This document shows, piece by piece, positions 11,701 through 23,412 of a stretch of 64,000 bases of DNA (positions are counted from its first letter, which is position 1; each line of letters begins with the position of its first letter). The notes beneath the pieces were generated by a model. The model was not told the origin of the DNA. It was given only the letters and a program-made list of their open reading frames with translations, and ran no database searches. This DNA is from Opisthocomus hoazin (taxonomy: Eukaryota > Chordata > Aves > Opisthocomiformes > Opisthocomidae), in assembly GCF_030867145.1 (NCBI RefSeq), contig NC_134434.1, forward strand, positions 2,356,001 through 2,420,000, given 5' to 3'. Both the position numbers and the translations under genes were made by a program.

Positions 11701-14299
11701 GACTGCTCACGCCTCCCGCGCAGGAGCATCCCAACTTTCTTCAGCTCCTGCGCCACACGCCAGGCAGGGAAATCGTCTCAGCGGGCCCGGGAGATGCTTA
11801 AGGGTTGTACAGATGCCAAGGCGTGCAGGCGAGCGCTAACAGGGCTTTTTAAAAGCAAATAAGACCGAGAGGAGTTTACAGCTAGAAGCCGGTTTTAATA
11901 AGGGTCATAAAACCCACACGGTTTGGAAAATTGGATCATGGCTTTCCGCAAAGGCACAATGAGAACGGCAGCTGGCCGTACGCCTCCGCCTGCGCCCGCT
12001 CCTTCAGGGCGTTTGCAGCGAGGACCGGGATTTCCGACGGCTTTACAGCCTGTGCTCCGAGCCCCCAGCCTCAGCTCAACACGGCAATTACCACGCGTTG
12101 CCCGGAGAGGCGAGGCTGGAGGCGCAGTTCCAAATATCATCCACAAAAAGAGCTGAGTTTGAATTTGGGGCATTGCTCAAGGCAGAAACTTGGGGGGGTT
12201 CTGAGCACAGGTCCCCCAAAATCTCCCTTTTCCCCATTAACCTCCGCTGTATCTGCCACTTCTGACAGGGAATAATCCACACCTTTCCCAAATCACAAGT
12301 CATCTCTCGCTGGCTGAAGGACCTGTGAACACTGCCTTTAGACGGCACATAGCCATGAAATCCAGCTGTGGAAAGGGCTGCTGCTCCCACCAATGCTTAG
12401 AAACCTTTTGGGCCTGACCTTGGCCACAGGGGAGGAGAAAAAGCATTTTGTGCCCACCCCGCTCCCTCCGAACGGGACACGTGAGGCTGAGTTTCCCCCA
12501 TCTGAACCAAAAGCACCACTAACGCCTGCCCACTGTGCCCTTCCCTCACTGAGGCCAGGAGCACCGGTAATCCAGCACATTTAGCATAATTTATCTGTGA
12601 TGCTCAATTAAGAAACTAATCACTGGGGCAGGAGGGCAGCTCTGGGGAGGGTCTCTGCCACCCCAGAGCCCCGGGTCAATGCAGGAGCACTTGGACAGTT
12701 TGGACCAGGCAACCCCCCCTCAGCTCCTTCCCCACCTACAGACCCAGAGTAACCCACGCTCAAAGGACAGGAATTTGCCCTTTGGATGTTTCACAATGTC
12801 CTGGATCGATAAAGCCACGTGGGGCCAGCCAGAGGTGACATGGCAATGCCACAGCCCAGGGCATCAGCATCCCCTGGGGCCCCAGCCCAGCATAAACCAG
12901 TAATTCCCTATTTCTGATGCCGAAGGGGTCACACTGGATGGATCCAGGGCCAGCCCCCCTTCCCCACCAGGCTGGATCTGCTACACAGGGATGCGCCGTG
13001 GCCATCCCGACGCCGGCCCCACGGTGCAGCAGCCCCACAGGGACACTTCTCCAGTGGGTCTGAGGATGTCTCTGCACTTGGGGCAGGAGAGCAGGGTACC
13101 TGATGCCCACGGGAGGGCAAACACCACGGGCTGCCCGCTGCAAGCCTCACCCTGCCACAGCCCAGGACCAGGGCAGAGCATCCCTGTGCCTCAGGACACA
13201 TTTGCAATGTGGAGCCTTACAAATCCCAGTTGTGGGGCTGGGGGGGTCCAGCCCTGGTGGGGGGACAGCACAAACCAGGGAGAGAAACCCTGGGCTCAGC
13301 GCAAAGCCGAGCAAAGCCCAGAGCCAGCACTGACTCCCACACTGGTCCCAGTTGCCTTTTCTGCTGCCAGCTCCCCACTGTGACGCTGGGCTGGACTTTG
13401 TCATCGATCTTGCAGGTCTGAGACAGGAGAGCACACCGGGAAAGCCAGGGACGTTGCCCCGGAGGGGGCTGGAACCAGCCACGTGAGCATCCCACCCACT
13501 GGCAGCGGCTCGGTGGGCTGAGTTCACCCTCCCTAGCCAGGGAAAGTCTCCCAAGCCCTGGAGAGCTGCCTGCCTCCGGGGAGCGAGTCTCCTGCTCAGC
13601 AATGCAATAGCAATGGCCAGGTCTGGGGGCACCTCCGGCACCCCGATGCCGTACCCCACAGGGGACGAGGGTCTTTCCCCCAGCCCTTCCTCGGGCACCG
13701 CGGGGTACTGGTATGACTTGCTCCAGCAACAAAACCCGGTAATAAAGAAGAGCCACTTCAAAGTGTTAAGGCTGAATTTGCCAAATCATTGTTTCTAGAA
13801 GGGACGGATTTACCCCAAAGTCAGCCAAAGCGCAGGCAGCAGTGACACAGCCCCCTCCCACGATCAACCCTCTCCCAGAGCCCCCGACCACACATTTGGG
13901 GCCCCCTCCTACGAAGCCCAGTGGCTCTCAGCTGGCAACCGGCTCCGGATGCCCCGGACACGGTGCCGCATCCCCCCGGTCCCGATGCAGGGAGGCCCCA
14001 ACCAGCAGATGAGGGTTTCCTCTCACCAAGCATGAAAGCAGAGTGGATAAAACTAAGCCCTGGCTGGGAATAACTCGTGGGGGGACCCCCCTTTTCCATC
14101 CCTGGTGTTGCACTTCCCGGATCTCCTCCTGCCCTTACTCCGTGCATCATTATCTAGCCAAAAGCAAGACATCAGGGAGAGACGTTTCCTACGCGATGAC
14201 TTTATGGAGGCGTGTGTCTGCGTAGCCCCGATCCTCCTAAAGCCATCCCTGCTGCAAGTCCCCTCGGGAAGCAGCCCCCCGAGTCCCGGGGCCCCGTCC
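11701..14299. other. FDXR-FADS6 intergenic DNA
   Basis: I see no coding exon, RNA gene or repeat of a known family here. Downstream of the FADS6 stop the only polyadenylation-like hexamer I find close by is CATAAA on the minus strand near 14196-14201, a weak variant. The FADS6 3' end is therefore undefined. Confidence 0.5.
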
Positions 14300-17200
14300 T
14301 CACTGGATGCCCACCAGCTCCGTTATGGGAGGAGCGTGGACCATCAGCTCCTCGTATCTCTGCAGGAAGAGCCGGAGCCTGGAGGTGTAGGTGTCCTCGT
14401 TGTAAGGCAGCTTCTTCTGCTTCAGGTACTGGGAGACGACGGGTTTGATCTGCAAAGGGAAAGGCAGGGTCATGTCCTAGTGGGATGTCCCAGCATTTGT
14501 ACAAGGATCCCAGCCTGAGGCGTTGTCAAGCTCCCTGCAAGGTGCCCAGAAGCCCCATCTCACACACCCAAAACGGGGCTGGCCACAGCAGCACCAACTA
14601 CAACATCTGTACCATGAAAATTAAGAGGAAGGAGGTTTCCAGCTGCAGCAGCACAGGGAGTTCACCCCAGCAAAGCTCCCCTGCAGGGCTCCAGAACAGG
14701 GGAGATGCCCTAACGAGGCTTTTAACACGGGCCAGCCACACATGCTCATCCCTTGCACTCGAAGTTATCCCAGTGTGCCCACACAGCTGGCACGGTGGCA
14801 GGGCTGGGAGGCTGCCACCGGCTTAACTACCCCCTCCCTGCAACATGCCTTTGAGGGAGGCAGGTCCTACCAGCCCCATGAACTTGGGCAAAGTTGGACC
14901 CAAAACTCACTGGTGCTCCTGGCTCCCTCCGTTACCATTACTTCATTTTTCCACCAATTTCAGACTAAAAAGAAGTGCTTGGCATTAAATGAGCAGAGAT
15001 CCCACATTGAAGGGCAGCGCACAGACCTGGCTTGGGATCCTCTCAAGCTAGAGCAGCGCTTGGAGCCCACGTGTTGAACACACCCCACACCTCAGAGAGA
15101 CAAGTAAGGGCACGACCATAATTACAGGGAGATTTGCTTGGACGCCGTCTGAAACGAATGCCAGACTGCGCGGCGCTGGAGATGATTTTCCAGGGAAAGA
15201 GTCGAGAGGATCCCGGACTGCCGGGAGGCTGCTGCAGGCTGGAATTCGGATGGGGAAAGGAGTAGGGAGTGGAAACTGGAGGAGAAACAGGAGTGGGGAT
15301 GGAGGGAGGTGGGTTAGGGGCTGTTGCAAGGCAGTGAGAGGTCTCTAGTGTGTAGGGAGCAGCACAGAGGTCTGGTGGCAGAGAGAAGAAGGGGCTTGCA
15401 GCAGAATGGTGGGGAGATGGATGGTCTCGTCCCTGTGTCACCTCCCAACACGCTTGTCCACCCCACGGGGCCGTCTCACCTTCAGGCACATGTTGTCGGA
15501 GAGGCTGGGGAAGAGGTGATGCTCCACGTGGCAGCTGATGAGCGAGTGGCCGAAGGACCAGTCGAGCAGGGCGTTGCGGGGCAGGTTGAGGACGCCCAGG
15601 CTCATGAGGTGGATCCGCTTGGGTTTCCGATCGGCCGCAAACATGGGGAGGCCGATGTGCTGCGGGACAGGGAGGTGGGGACCCCGTGGCACCCACTGCC
15701 CACCCGGTCCCTTCCCGGCAGACCACGCCATGACTCTGGCCACACGAGACCATACAGGCATTGGCCAGGCTGAGCTGCGTTTTGCAGTTTGGCTGCCAAC
15801 CCCAGCACTGGTTTTGTCCCTAATGTCACTCCACCCTGCTCTCATCAGTCCATGGAGCCACCCAGGCTCTGTCCCCCCACCCCACCCACACTGTGCCACC
15901 AGCCTCTCGACGTCCCAGGACCTGCAACACCAACTCCACATGCATGCATAAACACACCAACCCCCCTGGTCCTGCAAGCCGCCACCAAGGACATCATCCT
16001 CCAGCCCTTCGCACCCATCTGCCCTAACGTTCTCCCAGGGCCACCACTGTCCACCCCAGCACCACCAGCCTGACCTCCCCATGACAACATCGGCACGAGG
16101 GAGGTGACAACTGAGGCCACTCGTCTGAAGATGCCTCAAGCTCCACCCAGCAGCATCAGGGCTATGTCACCAGGGTGCTGGATGGTGGCTGGCATGTCTC
16201 CAGCACCATCGTGACATCTCGGAGCTTCCGATCTCTACCTGGAATATGTTGACGTGGATGTAGGGATGGGCCAGGAGGGAGCGGGTGAGCAGCATGCAGA
16301 GCAGGGCGGACCACGGCGACTGGAAGCCCGAGACGTGGAGCAGCAGCCAGTAATGGCAGTAAAGACCCAGAAACATGCAGCAGAGGGTCCGGAGAGCTGC
16401 TTTCCACTCCACGTTCCTCAACAAATCTGTGCGAGGAAGAAGAGGCAGCACATGGGAAAGGTGCTGATGCTTCCCCACCACTGCTGCTTCAGCCGCCAGG
16501 CTACCTGGCACACTGATAAACCTACTGCCCATCCCAGTCCATCCCGTTCTTCACCTCCATTTCTCCGCTGTCCAGGTTGCCCAAACCCCCCCAGCCTTGC
16601 TGATCAGCTGGTTTTTGGGGCTGGGGCCCAGAGCCCCCCCAGGACAGCACCCTGCAGCCCCGGCAGCGGGTCCAGCTGTGCATCATCACAGGGGGATTCG
16701 GCTGCATCTGCCGTTCTCACAACTTGCCAAGTCATCGTCCGAGCTTTTGGCATTGCCCAGAGCTGTGAGGCTTCCTCAGCCTCTTACGATCTTCCAGGCT
16801 CTTCTCCCCGATCTTCTCCTGGCACCGTTATATTCCCTGAGCCACAGCCTTGTCTGCCCAAGCTCGCTGCGTCCCAGCCCCTGCGGACTCCCACGCCTCC
16901 ACCTCGCACGCAGTCAGCAAAATCACCACGATGCTCTGACCAGCCAGGGACCTACACGCCACCCTGAACCCTTCCACGGCCAGGGGTCTGAATCAAAGGA
17001 GAGCAAATCTGGGGCACTTTGGGCTCACGATGGCTTTTGCCAGACCTTCCAACACTTGACCCAACACAGGAAAAACTGAAGCGTTTCTGAGCACCAGCAG
17101 AGAGGTGCTGCAGTAGATGCCTTCCCCAGAGCAGACGCAGCATCACCTGCCTTTGCTGCAGCCCTGTGTCACGCTGTGGGCTGGCATAGTTGATGTGATG

Positions 17201-19224
17201 CCTCCAGATGAAGCAGAACCCTTTGGGGGGCTGAGATCTGGACAGTAACAAGCTCACCGTACCCAACACCCCATCCCAAGGCAGCTGGGACACGTACCGA
17301 GAGCAACCAGCGGGGTTATGATGGGCACCGCGAGAGGTGCGATGAACATGTAGACGTAGCGGTTCAGGAAAGGAAGCTTCCAGGTGCTGGAGTCCCCCAG
17401 GCCGATGACATTGGTGTAGCCATGGTGGATCTTCACGTGGTTGTAGGTGGCCTGCTCAGCCGTGAATGCTGAGCAGAGCTGGGAGGGAAGAGAGAGGGAA
17501 GGCGATGCTAGTGGCCATGGCACCACGGTCCCAAGGGAGACGCTCTACACCCAGGGAGATGCTCTGCACCCCACAGGCTCCAAACCAGTCTGAAAATGGA
17601 CAGTTTAGAGTTAAGCACTGGAAACCATTCCAACAGCCTTGTGGTCGTGGGGATCAACACAAAAACCCACAGTCCAGCACATCACAGGGGCAATCCCCAG
17701 CCCCTGCCCCGCTGCCCCCAGGCAAAGCCCCACAAGCAGGGATGTTCCTGGTGCTCCTTGCCGTAGCATCACTTTTCATTTAACTCTCCTGCATGTGGAT
17801 CAGGAAGGGTTTGGGTCCATCTTGTTCTCTGGTGGCTGTTTCTAAAGGGTTTGTTGTGCTGGCAAGGTGCTGATGGGGCTTTTGGGGGGGTAGCCACCTG
17901 AATCCCCCAGCCCCACTCACCTCGATGAAGAAGATGGCCCACACTTTGCCCCAGGACTTGGACTCAGTCAAGGCGTTGTGGCTGGCCAAGTGGCTGCCCT
18001 TCACAGTCAGGGTGTGATGCACCACGCCGAGGGTGAGGACACCCACCAGGAAAGGGATGGCCTGGGCTGACCGCAGGCACAGGAACCCTGTGGAGAAACC
18101 AGCCAGGCAGGAGCTCGGCCACACACACGCGCTGCAGCCCTCCTTGCCTCCGAGCCGGGCTGGAGGTGTTGCTACACCCAAACAAGCCAGCCCCTGCCCT
18201 AAACCTGTTTTTCAGACGTAGTTACAGGTATTTAAACTGTCTGAGCTGGAAAGCTTCCCCCTGCACCGCCCTGCACAGCTGGACCAACCACCCTCGCCTT
18301 CACGGAGAAGGTTTGGCCACTTCCAGCCGCGATGGCACTGGGCACTGCTGGTGCCAGGTCCCATCCTGCCACTCTGGCTGGGATCCCACTGGTGACAAAT
18401 AGGACTCTGCCAGGATTTCGGTGTTCCCAGAAGTTCAAAAGCAAGAGGAGGTACCAGCTGCAGCTTTTCAACCACGCTGCCGGAGCCCCATGCTCTCCTG
18501 TGTCCCCCTGCACCCACCACGGCCATCGTCACCAAAACCTTCAGGGTTTCCCTGTCCCGCCGTGGGGCACGGATGGGCCATGTCACTGCCTGCCCTGCCC
18601 TGTGCCCATCTACCCGGGCACCATCCCCTCACCCCAGGCTGTCCCCCAGGTACCACCATCACCCGCTGTGGGTTTCCAACAGGGTCCAGGTGCCCCACTG
18701 CACAAGGTGAAGGGGTCATGGTGGCTTTGTCACAGGCTTAATAGGCTGCTAATAGGCTTCCAGCGCAAATGAAGTTGTACCAGCAGTGCAAAAGCTGCAA
18801 GGAGGAGGTGAGACCCCCCCGGGCTCCCCTCGGCTGCGGTCTGGGGGGGCTGAGCAGAGTTACCTGCCGGGAGCAGGAGGAAGCTGCAGGCGAGGATGCT
18901 GATGTCCACGCCGTGCCGCTCCCACCAGCTGCTGCTCTTCACCACCTTCCGCACCAGCTCCGAGAGCTCGGCCATCAGGGCTTCCTCATGTTGCCCTGGC
19001 TCCTGCCGTCCTCGCTGCGGGGTCCCCCCAGGGGTCACGTCCCTGTCACCCAGCGCTGGCCCCGGCTCGCAGCCCTCCGCCATCGCCTCCGTCCTGCTGC
19101 CATCGAGCACTGGCATGCCCCAGGGTGGGGGATCCCCGGTCCCCCCAAGTCGGGGGGCACCGCTGACCTCGCCATTGACCCGCTGTCCCCTCCACCTCAC
19201 CGGGTCCCCGTCCTCCAGCATCAT
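14300..19224 (-). CDS. FADS6: Fatty acid desaturase 6 (membrane di-iron desaturase family)
   Basis: Predicted multi-pass ER desaturase. Its substrate is not known to me. Coding exons on the minus strand: 18864-19224, 17921-18087, 17298-17478, 16239-16426, 15480-15659, 14300-14449, all with GT/AG sites and matching phase, giving 408 aa. Seen: histidine box 1 GSHLASH (H153, H157), box 2 HVKIHHGYTN (H190, H194, H195) and box 3 HVEHHLFP (H343, H346, H347). Other FADS6-specific blocks are SSWWERHGVD, LGDSSTWKLPFLNRYVYMF, HPYIHVNIFQ and the C terminus PPITELVGIQ. No cytochrome b5 domain (HPGG) is present and box 3 lacks the Gln of front-end desaturases. The ATG pair at 19224 is the first possible start, because an in-frame TGA lies 21 bases upstream (19243-19245). 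The first about 90 residues are low-complexity and poorly conserved, so a later Met could be used. Confidence 0.93.
15241..15335 (+). repeat. Polypurine (GGA/GA-rich) tract
   Basis: Plus strand is almost all G and A (for example GGAGAAACAGGAGTGGGG and GGAGGGAGGTGGGTTAGGGG). It lies in the FADS6 intron between the last two exons, so the transcript carries a long pyrimidine tract there. Confidence 0.6.
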
Positions 19225-19760
19225 CTTCGTGCCGAGCAGAGGTCACGCAGGGTAGGGGAGCACCCACGGCACCCCGATGTGCTGCAGACGGGCTTCCCAG
19301 CTCCCGCTGCCGCCAAAGGACATGGGAAGGGCAGGGATGGAAAAAAAATAAACAACCCGAGGAAGACACAGCCAGCGGAGACGGCAGCAGAGCCACGCAG
19401 CCTCCCACCCCAGGGACACCCAGGCCACCGCAGCCCCCTACTCACGCCAGCCCCAGCGCGGCGGCTCTCCCGGCGTCGGGCGTTTCGGGGCGGCCGGCCA
19501 GCCCTGCACACCGGTGCTGTGCAGCAACGATTTGGAGAAGGGAGGAGCAGGGGAGGACGGGGAGGAGGGCGAATGCAGATTAGCAATGGCAATAATCCGC
19601 CTTGGTGGCCCATTTCGGGGAGCAGCCATCGCGGCGGGGCCGTGGGGAGGACGCTCGGCTGAGGGCACAGGGAGGCGAGGGCAGGCGGAGGAGGGAAAGA
19701 GCGGAAAAAAGATGGAGAGAGGCAGAAACGCTGGAGGCGAAGGAGCCGAGTGCCAGAAAC
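19225..19760. promoter_or_regulatory. CpG-rich 5' region of FADS6
   Basis: CpG-dense sequence just upstream of the FADS6 start, densest about 19450-19510 and 19620-19660 (CGCGGCGGCTCTCCCGG, GCCATCGCGGCGGGG). No TATA box is evident. Position relative to the first coding exon suggests the FADS6 promoter and 5' UTR. The transcription start is not determined. Confidence 0.45.
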
Positions 19761-20555
19761 GGCCCTGAGAAACCCAAGCGGAGCACCAGAGACAGGGATA
19801 GGGTTTCGCTTCTGCCAAGGACCGGGAACAAATGCTGTCCATCCCGCGAGGGAGCCGTTTTGGGGAGAAAAATGGCTTTTCTCACAGCAAGAAGCAAGCT
19901 GTGGGAAGGAGGGGTCAGATCACGGCTGCGCAGCTGCCTGCCTGCTGCTGCCTGCCCAAACTGCTGCTGCGGAGCAGCTCAGCCCCCTCCTCTGTGCTGG
20001 GGGGACGCCGAGCCCAGGGGCACCCGCAGGGGACCTGGTCACCCCAGATCCGTGCCCAGCAGCCGTGACACCCAGCCCTGGTCCCTACAGGGTCCCTCTT
20101 CTCTTGTGGGCTGTTTTCAGGAATTTCATAAGAATTTTCTCCCTTTTCCATCGCTGCCTCCCAACTAATTGCCCAGCCACAGCACAGGCACCCTGAAAGC
20201 TTTGGGGATGCCCGTGCACAGACCGGCACCTCCGGAGCCCCATTTTTTTTACAGAGGAAGGCTAAAAACACAGCACTTCTCACTGGGGCACTGGATTCCT
20301 TCTTGCTTTTTTATTTCTTCTGACCAAAGACCGAATCAGCTCGACAGATCTACCAAAACCTTGACGAACACTGACCTCTAGCAAATCCATAGACAAGGCA
20401 GGTTTGCTATACCCGTTGCTGGGGTACCCCAGCCTCAAACTGGGACAGCCTCAGTGCCTCCAGTAACAGCACATCACTGCAGTGACCTGCAGGGAAGCAA
20501 ACCTCACACCCAAGTTGCACCAAGCCCCAGGGAATTGTCATCGTACCTTGGGAAA

Positions 20556-20591
20556 AATTAATAAAAAATAAAAAATTAATAAAAAATAGAA
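20556..20591. repeat. A/T-rich low-complexity tract
   Basis: Run of AAAAATTAATAAAAAATA-type sequence standing out from GC-rich surroundings. It could be a decayed retroposon tail, but I see no element attached. Confidence 0.6.
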
Positions 20592-21103
20592 AAATCACAC
20601 CTACTGCAAAAGAGGCAGAGCTGAGGGCGCGTTAGAGACCTGCTGAGGTTTCATTTCTACTGCGAGAGCTTGTGTTAGGAAAGATCATTTCTAGAGCCAG
20701 GGGCACTAATGAACCAAAGCAGCGTCCGAAGCCCAGCGAGCTGCGGGGCTGGCAGCAGCCGGCCGGGTTGGTGATTCGTTCTGTAATGCAGCGCAGCTTT
20801 CATCACCCCCTCGTTAGCGAGGGAAGCCCGTGGCCGGGAGAGCACCCACGGGTGCTGATGGCCAGGGGGAGGTGGTGCCAGACCCAAAGGATGCATCAGG
20901 TGGGGCTGCTGGGGCTGCCCCTGAATGATGGCTTCGTTACCTTCATCACGCCTAGGATGTGACCGTGAGGGACAGCGGCAGGATGGTGACAGAGCCCTGC
21001 TCCGAGGGTGCCGGGCTGCCGTTCGGCGAGGCCAAAGGTGAGCGGTGGTGGAGCTGCCATTGCACAAGTGCAGCACGGTGCAGAACTGGTTATGTGGTGG
21101 CAG

Positions 21104-21132
21104 CCGAGGAGGAGGAGCAGGAGGAGGAGATG
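21104..21132 (+). repeat. (GGA)n triplet tract
   Basis: Imperfect GAG/GGA triplets (GAGGAGGAGGAGCAGGAGGA). Short microsatellite in intergenic DNA. Confidence 0.65.
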
Positions 21133-22885
21133 GGGATCAGCCCCATGTCCAGGACAAACACGAGCCATCAGGATCCCCCCGCAGCCGGCGGCAAGCTCGC
21201 TGGTGTGCGCGGGCAGAGGCAGGCACGTGGCATTGCTCGGTCCTGTGCCGCTGCGGCGACCAGAGGCCACCTGGGAGAGGAGGAGAAGGAAAGGGGTTGA
21301 AAACCACTCGGGAGAGGCTGAGTTTTGGCTGCTGGGAGAGAGTGGCCAACCCGAAAGAGCCTCTCGCTTCGAGCTGCAAAGGTGGGATTCGCGATGCCCG
21401 CGGGGGAGCAGCAGCCGTAAGGAGTCTGCAAAGCCGCAAGGAAAGCCAGCACATTTCGGGTTGCAGCCCTTAATCTGCTGCCGTGTTGCCTTGCAGAGCT
21501 CCGTTTTCAAAAGCAATCTTTAAACCCCAATTTACACCTGATTTTCCACCATGCACAGGCCAAGCCACCCAATCCCGCTGACCTAGCTGGGATTTTAGGG
21601 ATGAAAGCAAATGCTGCCTTTGACCCTTGCACCGTGGGCACAGACACCTCCAATTTAGCAGGGAAAACACATTAAAGACTCAGAAATCCTTCGGCGCAGC
21701 AGGGCTGCTGGAGGGATCAGCATAATCCCCAGAGGAGCCAGCTCTTGCCGGCAGCTGCCGACCCCGCAGCCATCCCTCACCCCGGGCAGCACGGGGGTCC
21801 CACGAGCAGACCCCTGCCAGCCCTGAGAGAGCCCCGGGGTTCAGGTACCCACCGCTGCCCTCACCCAACCTCCAGCCCCTCTGTCCCCAAGCCTGAGCCC
21901 AGCACCATCTCACACCTGGAAAGGCGAAATCTGGCCCCCAGAGGGGTCCTCCTGGGTCACTGCTCCCAAATGGGGGGAAAATGGGTCATTTTAGCGTGGC
22001 ACAAGGGCACACATGCCAGGCTGGCAGGACCCAGCTCCCCGCTGATCCCCTCGTGACTTCCCCAGCCCATGGGGCAGAGCTCTCTGTGGCCCCTAAAGAA
22101 GCATTTTCCAGACCCAAACCCAGGAGCTGTTTGTAAATGCTGGAGCATTTCTACCTCAGGGCTGTGGAAGAGGCCAGAGCCCCCTTGGCAGCCCCCCCAT
22201 ACCTACAGCCACCTGCCCTGCGCACCCTCCTCCTCATCGTCCCCTGGGGAGGAAGGAGAAAGCTACAAGGGCTGGCCATGGGTCACCATCAGCTCCCCAA
22301 AACCACCTTCCCCTGGCATCACTGGGGCTGCAGAGATTCACTTTTTTAATACCTGGGTTTGGGTGGGGTTTCCCCCTCCTCTCTCAGGCCAAGCACATTT
22401 GGGTAATTAACTGAATGAGGGATTAATTACCACCATCCCCTCCCCAGCAGGGAGAGCTCAAGCACAGTCCCCTTTCCCTTTTGGGGTCTGGCAGAGCCGC
22501 AGGGTCCTCCAGAAGGAGAAACTGGGGGGGTTTAGCACCTCACTCCCCCTACCCCACGCCCGACCGCTGAGCGAGGATCTCCATCTGCAGCCAAAGCCCC
22601 ACCACCCCCAGCACACCCCTGTCCCCCCAGATTTGGGCACAAGGGTGCTTGGCACGTCCCAGGCTCCATGGCCAGGCAGCTGCCACGGCTGCTGCCAAGC
22701 CAGGAGCTCAGCACCGGCACCCACGCACCCACCCACAGCAGGGCACGGGCCGGGGCACCCCAAACCCTTCCTCCCTGGGGCCGTGGGGTGAGGAAGGAGA
22801 GCAGAACGGGGCAGGCACCAGAGGGAGCGGCTGCTCCGCGCAAGGGCTGCTCTCGCTGCCGCTTGGCCAGAAGCCCAAGCCAGAA

Positions 22886-23412
22886 GCCCCTGGTGAGGCC
22901 CCATCTGCAGTGCTGTGTCCAGTTCTGGGCTCCCCAGTTCAAGAAAGATGAGGAGCTACTGGAGAGAGTCCAGCGGAGGGCTACGAGGATGAGGAGGGTC
23001 TGGAGCATCTCTCCTCTGAGGAAAGGCTGAGGGAGCTGGGCTTGTTCAGCCTGGAGAAGAGAAGGCTGAGAGGGGACCTTATAAATGCTTATAAATATCT
23101 GCAGGGTGGGTGTCAGGATGGGGCCAGACTCTTTTCAGTGGTGCCCAGCGACAGGACAAGGGGCAATGGGCACAAACTGAAGCAGAGGAAGCTCCAGCTG
23201 AACATGAGGAAGAACTTCTTCCCTCTGAGGGTGACGGAGCCCTGGCCCAGGCTGCCCAGGGAGGCTGTGGAGTCTCCTTCTCTGGAGATATTCCAGCCCC
23301 GCCTGGACACGGTGCTGTGCAGCCTGCTCTGGGTGACCCTGCTTGGGCAGGGGGTTGGGCTGGGTGATCCCCAGAGGTCCCTTCCAACCCCTACCACTCT
23401 GTGATTCAGTGA
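22886..23412 (+). mobile_element. CR1 LINE, 5'-truncated 3' portion
   Basis: Plus-strand CR1 of about 525 bases, truncated near the RPHLxxCVQFW block of ORF2. It contains [18 protein letters not shown] and [19 protein letters not shown] and ends CTACCACTCTGTGATTCAGT. It carries a small deletion within the [12 protein letters not shown] block (here [11 protein letters not shown]) and an altered HKLRHRK block, so it differs a little from the FDXR-intron copies. Confidence 0.92.

Larger units (their letters stand above)
19761..22885. other. Intergenic DNA upstream of FADS6
   Basis: No conserved exon is recognised. Contents are an A/T-rich stretch of AATAAAAAATAAAAAATT type at 20556-20591 and a GGA-type triplet tract at 21104-21132. 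Open frames here are in GC-rich DNA and show no domain or splice support. Confidence 0.45.

Noticed and set aside
20896-21516. 206-codon minus-strand frame with a Leu run
   Set aside because: The Leu run is the complement of a GGA-type triplet tract. There is no family match or splice support.
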